Assembly (NCBI GenBank): GCA_009839745.1
Contig: VXPE01000108.1
Coordinates: forward strand, 72,121-114,620
Length of the DNA stretch: 42,500 nt
Source of the DNA: Candidatus Poribacteria bacterium
Lineage (GTDB): Bacteria; Poribacteria; WGA-4E; WGA-3G
Direction of reading: 5' to 3'
This document shows, one piece after another, positions 32,012 to 40,616 of the stretch; within the stretch, counting starts at the first letter, position 1, and every line of letters begins with the position of its first letter. The notes beneath the pieces were generated by a model. It worked only from the letters and a program-made list of their open reading frames with translations. It did not search any database and had not been told where the DNA came from. A program made the translations under genes and the position numbers.

Positions 32012-33289
32012 CTAATTGTATCTCAGCAGAACTGTAACGAGCAAGTTCACGAAAGATGTCGCGAAGGTGATGACGCGCCAGTCTAAACGGGTTCTTTCAC
32101 GGACTCTCAGCTGATCCTGCGGGTTCAAGTAAACATCCGAGTGCATCTGGTTGAAGTCGAGTTCTTCCTCTGTCCCATCTCCCCGCGTGATTAAGCATTT
32201 TTTCGGATTCGCCCGTTCCTCGTTGAACCCACCTGCCATCGCAATCGCTTGACCGAGCGACACCGGTTCAATAATCACATATTGTCCCGGTTTCTCGACA
32301 GCCCCCGTAACACTAATTTTCGCTTCCGCCAACGGGACATACAACGTATCTCCGGGTCCCATCGTTGCCTCAACATTCTCTGCAGCGAGATCCACTAAAA
32401 TTCGTTCTTTATTGGTGATGATTTCTGACTTGTGTAAGTTCGCAAAATCAGTCCTTGATCCTCCGGCGATTTTCAACACCTGACTCGCCAGAACCTGCGG
32501 TGCCGTTATAGGATAAACACCTGGAGCCACCACTGCACCTATGACACGCACCGGTCGTTGCTCAAAGACCGACGGAATGAAGATAGTATCGTGGTCCTTC
32601 AAAGGAATATCGGGACCCCCCGCACTGATGAGCTGAAGGTAATCAACCTTCTTATGGAGTTTTCCAGCCCGCCAGATAGAAATGTCCGTCAGATCCGCAG
32701 CTTCATAGTTAATGCCAGCAGATGCGAGGGCTTGAAGGAGATACACCTGTCCGACTTCAAAGACATGGAGATTCCCTCGGGCGCGAAGTTGGACTGCTCC
32801 GAACACAAGAATCGTTCGTTTTGGACGCATGAGCGTTACAAACACACGTGCTGTCGGGAGATGCTTGGAAAAAGCGGACTGCATCTCCGCTTCCAGTTCA
32901 GAAACTGTGAGATTCACTGCCTTGATAAGCCCAATCAGTGGATAGGAGACATAACCGTCTTGTTGAACCGGAACAGGCACGCGCTCTTTGCTATATTCAG
33001 GATAGCCGTCCACAGTGACGACGAAACTGTCGCCAATTTGCAATTTATATGTAGATAATTCCGACTGTGGTTCTTGTAGTTTAGGTTGTGGAGCCTTTGA
33101 TGTAGATTCTGGCGGTGTAACCTCTGTGTCGATGGTCGGATTTTCGGTGGGGGAATCCGCTGCGGAAATGAGTCCGGGAAAACTCAGGTGTAACACACTC
33201 AGTAAAAGGAATATAAATCTTTTAAGGGAAAGTTTTGGGAACTTCCATACGCCACCCAAAAACTGATTTCGTAAAGCAGATATGTTCAT
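32012..33289 (-). CDS. Polysaccharide export protein, Wza type (SLBB)
   Basis: A 425-residue outer-membrane export component. A signal peptide (about 22-43, FIFLLLSVLHLSFPGLISA) is followed by a Pro/Thr-rich linker. The Poly_export domain (YKLQIGDSFVVTVDGYPEYSKERVPVPVQQDGYVSYPLIG, about 81-120) and SLBB repeats (VRVIGAVVAPGVYPITAP; ISVTGAVEKPGQYVIIEP) come next, then a C-terminal hydrophobic helix (VITFATSFVNLLVTVLLRY). No lipobox Cys is visible, unlike E. coli Wza. The ATG follows repeat copy C, whose AAGGA lies 14 bases upstream. A promoter at 33413-33441 would give a leader of about 115 bases containing the whole repeat. Confidence 0.9.
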   Translation of the reverse strand: MNISALRNQFLGGVWKFPKLSLKRFIFLLLSVLHLSFPGLISAADSPTENPTIDTEVTPPESTSKAPQPKLQEPQSELSTYKLQIGDSFVVTVDGYPEYSKERVPVPVQQDGYVSYPLIGLIKAVNLTVSELEAEMQSAFSKHLPTARVFVTLMRPKRTILVFGAVQLRARGNLHVFEVGQVYLLQALASAGINYEAADLTDISIWRAGKLHKKVDYLQLISAGGPDIPLKDHDTIFIPSVFEQRPVRVIGAVVAPGVYPITAPQVLASQVLKIAGGSRTDFANLHKSEIITNKERILVDLAAENVEATMGPGDTLYVPLAEAKISVTGAVEKPGQYVIIEPVSLGQAIAMAGGFNEERANPKKCLITRGDGTEEELDFNQMHSDVYLNPQDQLRVRERTRLDWRVITFATSFVNLLVTVLLRYN

Positions 33290-33295
33290 GAAATT

Positions 33296-33390
33296 TTTTA
33301 ATTTTTCCTTGCGGTTCGGTGAGATCCGTTGCAGACTTGACGTGCCTTTCCGTAGAGTTGCCTGCGTATTGTTACAGCCTGCTGCTCGGT
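33296..33390 (-). repeat. Leader-type dispersed repeat, copy C
   Basis: On the - strand it reads GGCTGTAACAATACGCAGGC, then AACTCTACGGAAAGGCACG and ACCGAACCGCAAGGAAAAAT, in line with copy B. It ends 7 bases before the start codon of the Wza-like gene. Confidence 0.75.
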
Positions 33391-33412
33391 ATTAATTTCT
33401 ATATCGTTGAAT

Positions 33413-33441
33413 ATTCTAACAGACATTCGCGCAAAAGGCAA
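33413..33441 (-). promoter_or_regulatory. Sigma70-type promoter of the polysaccharide export operon
   Basis: On the - strand TTGCCT (33441-33436), a 17-base spacer and TAGAAT (33418-33413). Transcription would start near 33406 and run through repeat copy C before the Wza-like gene. Confidence 0.5.
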
Positions 33442-33461
33442 GGGAAATCACATTTTCAAAC

Positions 33462-34025
33462 CTATAGATTATTGGCAATACGGATTTCTTCCGCGTTAAA
33501 GGCTTCGTCATGCCATTCAGTGATACGCCATTCATTATTTCTCTTTTCAAAGATAAAGAGGTTATCCCCCTCGGCGTACACACCACCAAATCCGCCTTCA
33601 AGTGCGTGCCCATCGGATATAAAGAGTTGGATTCTATAGTGATTCCTGACTTCTGCTTGGTTGCCATCCTCATTCATCGTAATTTCTGGTGGGACAGAGA
33701 GTTCTATCTCAATGTCCTGAAACTTCTCAAAAACCCGAGTGGCAGCGTCCCGCTCCTGCCGAATATCATCAAATTCCAAATCGTCCGTTTTATCTCCATC
33801 TGTCCCCCAATCGGAGACATAGAGGAAACCCTCTTCCCAGAAAGTGTTGATATAAGAGTTGACATCCTCCGTCTCATACCCTTGCCGCCATTGATCTAAG
33901 ACTTTATTGATTTGAAGGAGTTCTTCAGGCAGAACCTGGCGGACATCGTCAGCGTTCCCACACCCCATAAAACATACTAAAAATAAGATGAGTACGCCGG
34001 TGACTTTTGCAAAAACTCTGAACAT
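33462..34025 (-). CDS. NTF2/SnoaL-like lipoprotein
   Basis: A 187-residue protein with a lipoprotein signal (VTGVLILFLVCFMGC, lipobox FMGC) and a domain that fits the NTF2-like superfamily: INKVLDQWRQGYETEDVNSYINTFWEEGFLYVS (helix plus conserved WxxG-like turn), VRNHYRIQLFISDG and LFIFEKRNNEWRITEWHDEAF at the end. Such domains are often small binding modules or enzymes of unknown substrate. The ATG at 34025 is preferred to an in-frame TTG three codons upstream, which sits only three bases after the ribosome site. It is separated by 172 bases from the export genes and is likely its own unit. Confidence 0.72.
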   Translation of the reverse strand: MFRVFAKVTGVLILFLVCFMGCGNADDVRQVLPEELLQINKVLDQWRQGYETEDVNSYINTFWEEGFLYVSDWGTDGDKTDDLEFDDIRQERDAATRVFEKFQDIEIELSVPPEITMNEDGNQAEVRNHYRIQLFISDGHALEGGFGGVYAEGDNLFIFEKRNNEWRITEWHDEAFNAEEIRIANNL

Positions 34026-34120
34026 AATAATCAAATATCCTCTTTATTTTAGTTTCCACTTTAGTTGCCAAGTGATGAGGTCTTCTTCAAAAAATATAGT
34101 TCAGTCTCTATGGAGGACCC

Positions 34121-34143
34121 GTAGCGTAAACTTTTAGTTTGCG
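34121..34143. repeat. Hairpin-family repeat, copy 2 (AAACT/AGTTT stem)
   Basis: GTAGCGTA-AACT-TTT-AGTT-TGCG. The AAACT/AGTTT arms pair perfectly. It matches copy 3 (37220-37242) except at paired positions of the stem, where GG/CC in copy 3 is AA/TT here. Confidence 0.6.
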
Positions 34144-34327
34144 CCCTCGGCGGCACAATCTAACAGATTATGCTACAAAGATCGCAGCTTAGTGCTTTGT
34201 CAGGTTTTGACGGATAGGTCTATCTGTTTAAGGAATGGTAGGCTAAATAGGAAGGAATTTAAAATGGTATCATCTATTATTGCAAGGGCGGTATTTTCTA
34301 AAAGCACCTATAGAGGCAATCTTGCCC

Positions 34328-37141
34328 CTACTCCTCCTCAAACTCTTGCGTGGTGAACCGCAAGGTTCGGCAATTCTCCGTCACCGTGCGAACAATGTCG
34401 TCAGGCACGCCATCCGAAACTTTAGCTTGGATCTCCATTGTTACTTCAACATCTGCCCCCGGTAGACCGGCGAGGTGCTGGACGACTTCCTCTACAATCC
34501 GCTGTGCAGCGGGTCCTGTTCGTATTGGATCCAGATTAACAGTGCCGTAGAAGCGTTTGGGTTTCGCTGTTTGTGGGGGAGTCGTTCCAGTCCCCGGGGC
34601 TGTTGTTTGACCCCCTGGTGCGATATAAGGTGCCCTGCCGCCTTGCCCAATTGAAGGCGATTCTGGGGGTTGTGGATGTCCACTATCTGGTTTTGCCGCT
34701 GCATTCGCTTCAAGCTGTGCCACTGCCACATCGGGTTTTACCAGCACACTTTCATCGTCAAGATAGAGTGAACCGCCAGCACTACCGAATTGCAACCCGT
34801 TATACTGTCCAGTATCGTCAACACTATTTGCGTATCCGAACGTCTGTGTTTTAATCCCTTCCCGAACGGTATCAAGCAGCACATCGGAATCACGCAAGCG
34901 GGAAAGATATAGATAAGTCGCAAGGCACTCCCACACGCGCTTGAGACTAATATGAGGTTCCTCTTTCCAGAGCCAATTGTCCAGTTCCATCTTTAACAGG
35001 ACAGGCGACCATTGCGTGATAAGCTGCGCGTCGTCTCGGACTTTCGCAACGGCTTTTGCAACAGCAGTTTCCTGTGAGCCGGGAATGCGTGTTTCTTCCC
35101 ACACGATTGGTTCTGTTCCTTCTTGTGTGGGAACGAGGAGCCAAGAATATGCCTCGTTGAGTCGTATTCCGACAGTATCATTACTCTGTTCCTTACCACG
35201 TCTCGCTTCACGTCGCTGGTTGGCATCGAGGTTCAATCCTTCAGCCTCTTGGACAATTGAATCCCAGGCGAGATAACAACGGGTTTCGCGTTCAAGGGAA
35301 TCCCATTCTCCAGTGTCAGGTGCAACGAAGATGAGCATATTGGAATACTTTCTTGGGATGTCGCCGCGTTTTTCTAAAATCTCTGATGCGGTTGTAAGTG
35401 CTGCTGAATTTTTCGCTCTTGTTTGATGGCCAGTTGTGGGTGAAAGGATTACCAATCGCGCTGTCGATTCGTCTGGGACATCTGCTGACACGGGACACGG
35501 ATGGACGGCTTTAAAATCCCCACGCCTTTGTGTCTGTTGCCGCAATCGGCGAACAATCTCTGACTCTACAACTTCTGGTTCCTGTTTAGCGGCTCGATCT
35601 TCCATTGTTCTGCGGAGGTTCGGGTGTGTGTCATACCAGTAGCGTTGGGCGCGGGTGTAAAGGTGCGTCAATCGATCCGTCAAACGTTTGGTTGCATCAT
35701 TGAACACGGAGACATGCTCATCGGGTTGCGCGACTCCGAGGCGAATTCGCATTTCTTCAAGACCACGCACGGTTTGTCCACTCCCATGTGGCGCGCTTCC
35801 CATGAAGATTGTGCGTGCCACACGTCGCGCCGCCGAAATTTCACCGAAACGTGTATTTCCTTCGTCAATCGCGCGTGGTTCGGAACGATCGCCATCCACG
35901 TCTTTATCCACAACGGCGTTCCAATTCTCCGGTAGATAGCGAAGGAGTTCCTCTCGCACACGCGGTGAATCCAGCGGGATAGATCCAGGGAGAATGAGTG
36001 GGGAGCGATCTTCGTTTATCCATAGGTGATGGATAACGGCTGCCATGAAGCGTAGCACACCGCGGGTTTTCTGGAAGTTATCAAGGGGTGACCAATCTTC
36101 ATAGAGCCTGTCAAACAATTCAGGGTGGATGGGATACGCCCGCCGGAGCCGATCGAGATATAGGGCATCACGGCATTCAACTGGGAAGTCTGAAGGATTT
36201 TCGTCGTATAACTGCGTGAACGCTCGGCAGACTGCATCATGAGCCGTTTTATCTCTGACGGGCGAGAATAACCGCCGCCGCACGATTTCAAATCCTTCAT
36301 CTGCATCGACAGGTCTCCAAATACCCTCAAGTCTACCGATGGTGTGCTGAATTCGCTCCAACGCCGCTTTCCCTGCCTCACCCCCGATTTCGATGTCGGA
36401 TTCAGGGATTGAAGCAACAAGTTGACTCCGTTCCGCATTTTTGACTGCCTCTGTCAAGGACTGCACAAAGGTTAGGTTCGCGTCAAATGAACCCGCGGGT
36501 AAGCCGTTAACACCGTATATGTTGCGGGTATACGCGACTAATTCATCTATGAGGATGATGGCGGGCCCGAATTCGTTGAGGAGCGTAGTGAGGTCGTTTG
36601 CACCGGGGGCAACACTCTTTTTGTCAGCCGCCTTTACGATTGTATATCCCTCTTGTCCACCGAGTTGTGCCGCAATGTTTCCCCAAAGCGTTCGGGTTGT
36701 AATGCCATTTACTTTTTGCGTGCGGGATGGATTGAGAGCTGTTCCCACGATTACAGCGAAACGAGCCTTTGGGAGTTCGCTAACTTCTGCCTCATTAAGA
36801 ATATGTCTCGCGCCTTCCATCTGATCAACGCTTACTGTTCCGCCAAGAAGGTGATACAATGCCAACATACTGTGCGTTTTTCCACCACCGAATGCGGTTT
36901 TCAGTTGGACGATCGGTTCTCCGTCTTTACCTGTTATCTGCTTAACAGCGGTAGCGAGAAGCCGTCTCATACCTGCTGTGAGGTAGGTTCGAGCGAAAAA
37001 TTCTATCGGATCTTGGTATTCCGCATCTGCATTACCTGCGATAACTTCACCGAGGTGTGCGGCGAATTCTGCTTGGTGATAACGCCCTCTCGCAATGTCG
37101 GGATGTGGTGTGACAATCTCTCTCCACGGTGTGAGTGGCAC
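34328..37141 (-). CDS. DUF499 ATPase, anti-phage-associated type
   Basis: A 937-residue P-loop ATPase of the DUF499 family, known from genomic defence islands together with DUF1156 methylases. Walker A is FGGGKTHS (84-91; K88, T89) and Walker B AIILIDEL (194-201; D199-E200). The N-terminal REIVTPHPDIARGRY and EFFARTYLTAGMRRLL are typical openings. Residues about 790-850 form a Pro/Gly/Gln-rich linker (PESPSIGQGGRAPYIAPGGQ) before a C-terminal domain. The start is GTG at 37141 with GGAG 7 bases upstream. It lies downstream of the DUF1156 methylase, separated by 203 bases that contain a broken small gene. Its role as the energy-coupling component of a defence system is inferred from family context. 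Confidence 0.86.
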   Translation of the reverse strand: MPLTPWREIVTPHPDIARGRYHQAEFAAHLGEVIAGNADAEYQDPIEFFARTYLTAGMRRLLATAVKQITGKDGEPIVQLKTAFGGGKTHSMLALYHLLGGTVSVDQMEGARHILNEAEVSELPKARFAVIVGTALNPSRTQKVNGITTRTLWGNIAAQLGGQEGYTIVKAADKKSVAPGANDLTTLLNEFGPAIILIDELVAYTRNIYGVNGLPAGSFDANLTFVQSLTEAVKNAERSQLVASIPESDIEIGGEAGKAALERIQHTIGRLEGIWRPVDADEGFEIVRRRLFSPVRDKTAHDAVCRAFTQLYDENPSDFPVECRDALYLDRLRRAYPIHPELFDRLYEDWSPLDNFQKTRGVLRFMAAVIHHLWINEDRSPLILPGSIPLDSPRVREELLRYLPENWNAVVDKDVDGDRSEPRAIDEGNTRFGEISAARRVARTIFMGSAPHGSGQTVRGLEEMRIRLGVAQPDEHVSVFNDATKRLTDRLTHLYTRAQRYWYDTHPNLRRTMEDRAAKQEPEVVESEIVRRLRQQTQRRGDFKAVHPCPVSADVPDESTARLVILSPTTGHQTRAKNSAALTTASEILEKRGDIPRKYSNMLIFVAPDTGEWDSLERETRCYLAWDSIVQEAEGLNLDANQRREARRGKEQSNDTVGIRLNEAYSWLLVPTQEGTEPIVWEETRIPGSQETAVAKAVAKVRDDAQLITQWSPVLLKMELDNWLWKEEPHISLKRVWECLATYLYLSRLRDSDVLLDTVREGIKTQTFGYANSVDDTGQYNGLQFGSAGGSLYLDDESVLVKPDVAVAQLEANAAAKPDSGHPQPPESPSIGQGGRAPYIAPGGQTTAPGTGTTPPQTAKPKRFYGTVNLDPIRTGPAAQRIVEEVVQHLAGLPGADVEVTMEIQAKVSDGVPDDIVRTVTENCRTLRFTTQEFEEE

Positions 37142-37219
37142 TGTTTTTCTCCAATAAACTTTACTAAGGTTCAGACAATTTTAAGAGGGACAAAGGTTCC
37201 TGAGTGGATGCTATCTTTT

Positions 37220-37242
37220 GTAGCATAGGCTGTTAGCCTGTG
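37220..37242. repeat. Hairpin-family repeat, copy 3 (AGGCT/AGCCT stem)
   Basis: GTAGCATA-GGCT-GTT-AGCC-TGTG, a perfect AGGCT/AGCCT stem with loop GTT. It shares the frame GTAGC-R-TA...TG with the copies at 34121 and 6123. It covers the stop of the broken small gene on the - strand. Confidence 0.6.
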
Positions 37243-37348
37243 TCCCTGTCGCGTATGAGATCGTTAGTTTCCTGTGACCCCACAGCAGTGAAATTCGCTT
37301 TGAGATGCTTTAACCTCTCAGGTCGTCTAATGAAATTGTTTTATTCAT
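37233..37348 (-). pseudogene. Frameshifted small gene coupled to the DUF1156 methylase
   Basis: The DUF1156 stop overlaps an ATG as ATGA (37345-37348), preceded by GAGGAG 9 bases upstream. The frame reads MNKTISLDDLRG and stops. In the next frame a protein-like stretch continues (RLKHLKANFTAVGSQETND ...) to a TAA at 37233-37235. The total of 116 bases is one short of a multiple of three, as after a single-base deletion. An intact product would be about 38 residues. I do not recognise the family; it may be a small antitoxin-like or accessory protein. A sequencing error would give the same picture. Confidence 0.35.
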
Positions 37349-40116
37349 GATCGTGACTCCTCAATATTGAATTCCTGCTGCGCCTCTTGCACTTCTGAAC
37401 TCGTCCGTGCTTCCTGAATATGCGTCCATGAGGTGATGAGCGTATTATAGGCAATCGCCTCTTGTGCCCACCCTTTGCGTTCACAGATAGCGAAAAGGCG
37501 ATACGCCAACGCACGAGCATTCTCGACGTGTTCGCTCCTGAGCTGATTGGCAAGCTGGGCAACTTCTGCTTCACCACCCCGATCAAGTGCTTTGATAAGG
37601 TATTGCGTGCATTCCCATGTATTTATACGTCTATCGGAAGTTGGATCCCATTTGTCAGGATATTCTTCACGGGAGAGTAGACGGACTCTTCCAGCACGTG
37701 CATGGAGAATGCCTGATTCGACGATACCCTCCACACTGGTGTTTCTGGCAAGGGCAAGGACTTCAGCCTCGCCGAAGGATGCGTCTTTCATCCCGTACTG
37801 TTCAAACCACGAAACACAGAAGCGGGTGTCTACATCAAGGTCTCCTTCCTGCGCGGTGAAGTAGGCATCGAGTTCAGCATTGATAATTTGCAGCGCAGTA
37901 CGAACACGCATTGGACTTCCATCGGGTTCAAGGACGCTACTGTCACTTGAGAAAACTGCCATGCCGGGACCGATTGCTGCTTGTGCCAGATCAACGGGAG
38001 CAATGTTACTCTGCTGCAAATGACGAAGGGCATCAGGCAGATCCCGACGAAGTGCAGCAATAAAATCTCGACGAGTTGCTATGCTTGCATCACTGGACCG
38101 TGGGCGGCAGACGAGGACGATTGAGGAAGCAAGGGCATTGGTTCCCATCGCTATTTGGCGATTTCCCATTTCTGTTCGCATCGGCAGCGTGCCTGTAATT
38201 TGAAAACCTGCTTTGAGCAGTCCTTCAAGCATTGTCTCCCATCCCGTTGAGGAAACACCTCCATCCTTGCTATCCGTTTCAGACTGCTTAAAAGCGTAGT
38301 AGACAGTTAAAGGATAATCTGGATGTGCGCGCGCTTCCATAAGCTGAAAGGCTTTACCTAAACCTGTTAGAAAGTGGTCTTCTGCTTTTAACCTATTTCC
38401 GTCGAAGCGATAGCGGGCAGCTACAAGTTCTTCAGCTTTTGGAACAAGCATTGACTTAAACAAATCAGGATAAATGTGTCGCAAATTTGGACGGAGCCAA
38501 ATATAGAAGAGATCTGAAAGGTCTGCGTAATCAATGTTGTCGTAATAAGGTGGATCTGTTGAAATAAGAGGAGACTCAACCTCCGACAACGCAGCAGCAG
38601 CGTTAAGTTGGTTGGCACAGCCCTTTTGAATGTGAATCTCTGAGTGCTTAGTGATGAACCGAGATTCCCATTCAACACAGGCGGACCAATTTCCGGCCGA
38701 TTGGCTAAAAGGATTACACTCTGCGTAATCCCAAATCATCACAATCGCTTGACGGGCGAAAGTATTACGTATAAAACCGCCAGTGTGCCAACTACAGAGG
38801 CTTGACCAATAGTCCACCGCTTTATCGAGCGCAAATGCTAAATATGTTACCACAGCATCGGCGTAAGATTTAGGATCTTCACAAACTCCATTGGTAGTTT
38901 CTGTTTCTACTTTTTCTCTTACTTCACTTATTAAATTGCTGAAGGTGCTTAAGGCTGTCAATTGACGTTGTGTAAAAAGATCTGCCCAAATAAAAAAGCC
39001 ATATCCACGCCCACTGACTAAGTTGGCGTTGTCACGATTCATTTCTATTTCTGGGGTCCAATCGGGTTTAGCAGATTTTGCAATTTTCTCATGTTCTTTC
39101 GAGGGTGAAAGGTAAATTCGTTCACGTTCTCCTTCGGCGACAATTGCCATCAGTTGTGCATCTATCCGCCCTTCCATACTTTCATTTTTTATATGTTCTT
39201 CAGGACTGTCTTGACAACACACAAGACAACGAAAACGGCTACCTCTCCCTATCTTCGTAGGTTCGGGAACCAGACCGTTACCTGTTTTTACCTCAAACTG
39301 CACTGTCTTCTTTGCTCTATCAACAATGGGCTCAATCCATGCTTTCTTACCTCTTTTCTTTGATAGCCAAAAAGAGGTAACGAGCGGCATCCTTCCACCA
39401 CAGGCAGGATTAGGACATTTTACTGTCCGTGCCCAAATCCACGCGATAACTGCCGCTTCACCGCCGCCCTGTTCCTGTGGTAGTTTCACTTTCGGATAAA
39501 GATGTCCGATCCGCTTTTCGGCTTCATTCCGCATCCATTCTCCATAGTAACGGACATCTTCTGCTAATCCCGTGGCACCTTTCCATGTTTCGCTTTGTCC
39601 CAAAGCATTTTGCGCGTCAGGATTAACAGGCGGCTGTCCCGCAAAGCGTGGTAAAATCTCAATCATTGCTTTTGTGATTAGAACAGCGACAGGATTGAGA
39701 TCGCTGCCGTGTGCCTCTAAGCCAAGACGTTGTGCCTCTAACGGGATTGAACCTCCACCACAAAACGGGTCAAGCACCGGCGGCGGATTTCCATTTGTTG
39801 ATTTGAGGATTTCAGCACGTGCTTTTTCCAAGATATACTCGTTATTCACATTTTCCCACTTTACCAATTCTCTAATAAGGTCAAAAAGGTCCTCGCGTTC
39901 GCGGTCCTGTTCTGCTATGGATAGGTCTTCACGGTTGGAAGGGTCATCGACGAGTGAGGCGAATAGGACTGCCCGACACACAGCTAAGGGCCGCCGTGCC
40001 CACCAGAGATGCAGTGTAGATGGGTGTCCGTGGCGTATGGATTTTTCGCGTGCGGCTTCGCGGTTGATGTCATCTAACGGTAAGGCGACTTCAATAAGTT
40101 TTTTGCGGTAGGTCAC
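37345..40116 (-). CDS. DUF1156 adenine-type DNA methyltransferase
   Basis: A 923-residue protein with the DUF1156 N-terminus (IEVALPLDDINREAAREKSIRHGHPSTLHLWWARRP, 8-43). Methylase motif I is PVLDPFCGGGSIPLEA (113-128) and the catalytic motif IV is STDPPYYDN (519-527; DPPY), which suggests N6-adenine or N4-cytosine methylation. Between them lie possible zinc-binding Cys pairs, CPNPACG (234-240) and CLVCC (297-301). The start is GTG at 40116 with GGAG 5 bases upstream and a promoter at 40140-40168. In known islands such proteins sit with a DUF499 ATPase, DUF3780, a helicase and a phospholipase D-like nuclease; only the ATPase is visible here. The target sequence is unknown. Confidence 0.88.
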   Translation of the reverse strand: MTYRKKLIEVALPLDDINREAAREKSIRHGHPSTLHLWWARRPLAVCRAVLFASLVDDPSNREDLSIAEQDREREDLFDLIRELVKWENVNNEYILEKARAEILKSTNGNPPPVLDPFCGGGSIPLEAQRLGLEAHGSDLNPVAVLITKAMIEILPRFAGQPPVNPDAQNALGQSETWKGATGLAEDVRYYGEWMRNEAEKRIGHLYPKVKLPQEQGGGEAAVIAWIWARTVKCPNPACGGRMPLVTSFWLSKKRGKKAWIEPIVDRAKKTVQFEVKTGNGLVPEPTKIGRGSRFRCLVCCQDSPEEHIKNESMEGRIDAQLMAIVAEGERERIYLSPSKEHEKIAKSAKPDWTPEIEMNRDNANLVSGRGYGFFIWADLFTQRQLTALSTFSNLISEVREKVETETTNGVCEDPKSYADAVVTYLAFALDKAVDYWSSLCSWHTGGFIRNTFARQAIVMIWDYAECNPFSQSAGNWSACVEWESRFITKHSEIHIQKGCANQLNAAAALSEVESPLISTDPPYYDNIDYADLSDLFYIWLRPNLRHIYPDLFKSMLVPKAEELVAARYRFDGNRLKAEDHFLTGLGKAFQLMEARAHPDYPLTVYYAFKQSETDSKDGGVSSTGWETMLEGLLKAGFQITGTLPMRTEMGNRQIAMGTNALASSIVLVCRPRSSDASIATRRDFIAALRRDLPDALRHLQQSNIAPVDLAQAAIGPGMAVFSSDSSVLEPDGSPMRVRTALQIINAELDAYFTAQEGDLDVDTRFCVSWFEQYGMKDASFGEAEVLALARNTSVEGIVESGILHARAGRVRLLSREEYPDKWDPTSDRRINTWECTQYLIKALDRGGEAEVAQLANQLRSEHVENARALAYRLFAICERKGWAQEAIAYNTLITSWTHIQEARTSSEVQEAQQEFNIEESRS

Positions 40117-40139
40117 AAGTTCTCCTTTCAGTGAACTAT

Positions 40140-40168
40140 ATCATAACACAAAAGGGAAAATTGGGCAA
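40140..40168 (-). promoter_or_regulatory. Sigma70-type promoter of the DUF1156-DUF499 unit
   Basis: On the - strand TTGCCC (40168-40163), a 17-base spacer and TATGAT (40145-40140), 23 bases before the GTG start at 40116. Confidence 0.55.
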
Positions 40169-40175
40169 ATCCTAT

Positions 40176-40322
40176 TCATTTTCCCTTCCTGGGATTTTTG
40201 GGATCAAAGGGAAAACCAACATTTTGAAGTGCCTTTAACAGTTCTGTATATTGAGACTTAGACATCAACGATGGAGGTAATTTCGCTATATCTAAGTGCC
40301 CTTTCCTTATAGCAATTAGGGA
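40176..40322 (-). pseudogene. Short protein-like open frame before the methylase, likely remnant
   Basis: Translates as hydrophilic, normal-looking protein (AIRKGHLDIAKLPPSLMSKS, then QYTELLKALQNVGFPFDPKN) to a TGA at 40176-40178. It opens directly after a TAA at 40323-40325. The only ATG (40265) would give 29 residues and has no ribosome site. Probably the 3' end of a lost gene; no family recognised. Confidence 0.3.
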
Positions 40323-40473
40323 TTACAGCTACGGCAATGGCGATCATGAATTCTTCGGTCGTGGTGTTTTTTCCCTATTATTTGACCGAAACACAATCTT
40401 TCAAACGTTAAATTCAAAGATTGAACTCCGATGTTTTACTGGATTCGTGGGCGTTTTAGAGGAATTAACATAA
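40255..40473 (+). pseudogene. Opposing open frame without a start, possible gene fragment
   Basis: From 40321 the + strand reads as DYSYGNGDHEFFGRGVFSLL, followed by FDRNTIFQTLNSKIELRCFT, and ends at a TAA at 40471-40473. No start codon with a ribosome site is in frame. It overlaps the - strand fragment, so at most one of the two can be genuine in the shared part. No family recognised. Confidence 0.25.
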
Positions 40474-40616
40474 TATTTTAGAGGGTATCGGATACTGAGA
40501 TTATCTGTGAAAGCCGTGGGAGGGCAACTATGAAAGGATTTTTTGGAATCAGGCGATGCAAAGGATATTTGTGCGTATCGTTGCTTTCATTGCACCGCGT
40601 TTAGAGATTGTTGATT

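Larger units (their letters stand above)
40117..40616. other. 500-base gap with promoter and gene fragments
   Basis: Holds the methylase promoter (40140-40168), a short - strand open frame (40176-40322) and an opposing + strand open frame without a start (40255-40473). From 40474 to 40616 I see nothing recognisable. Confidence 0.5.
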
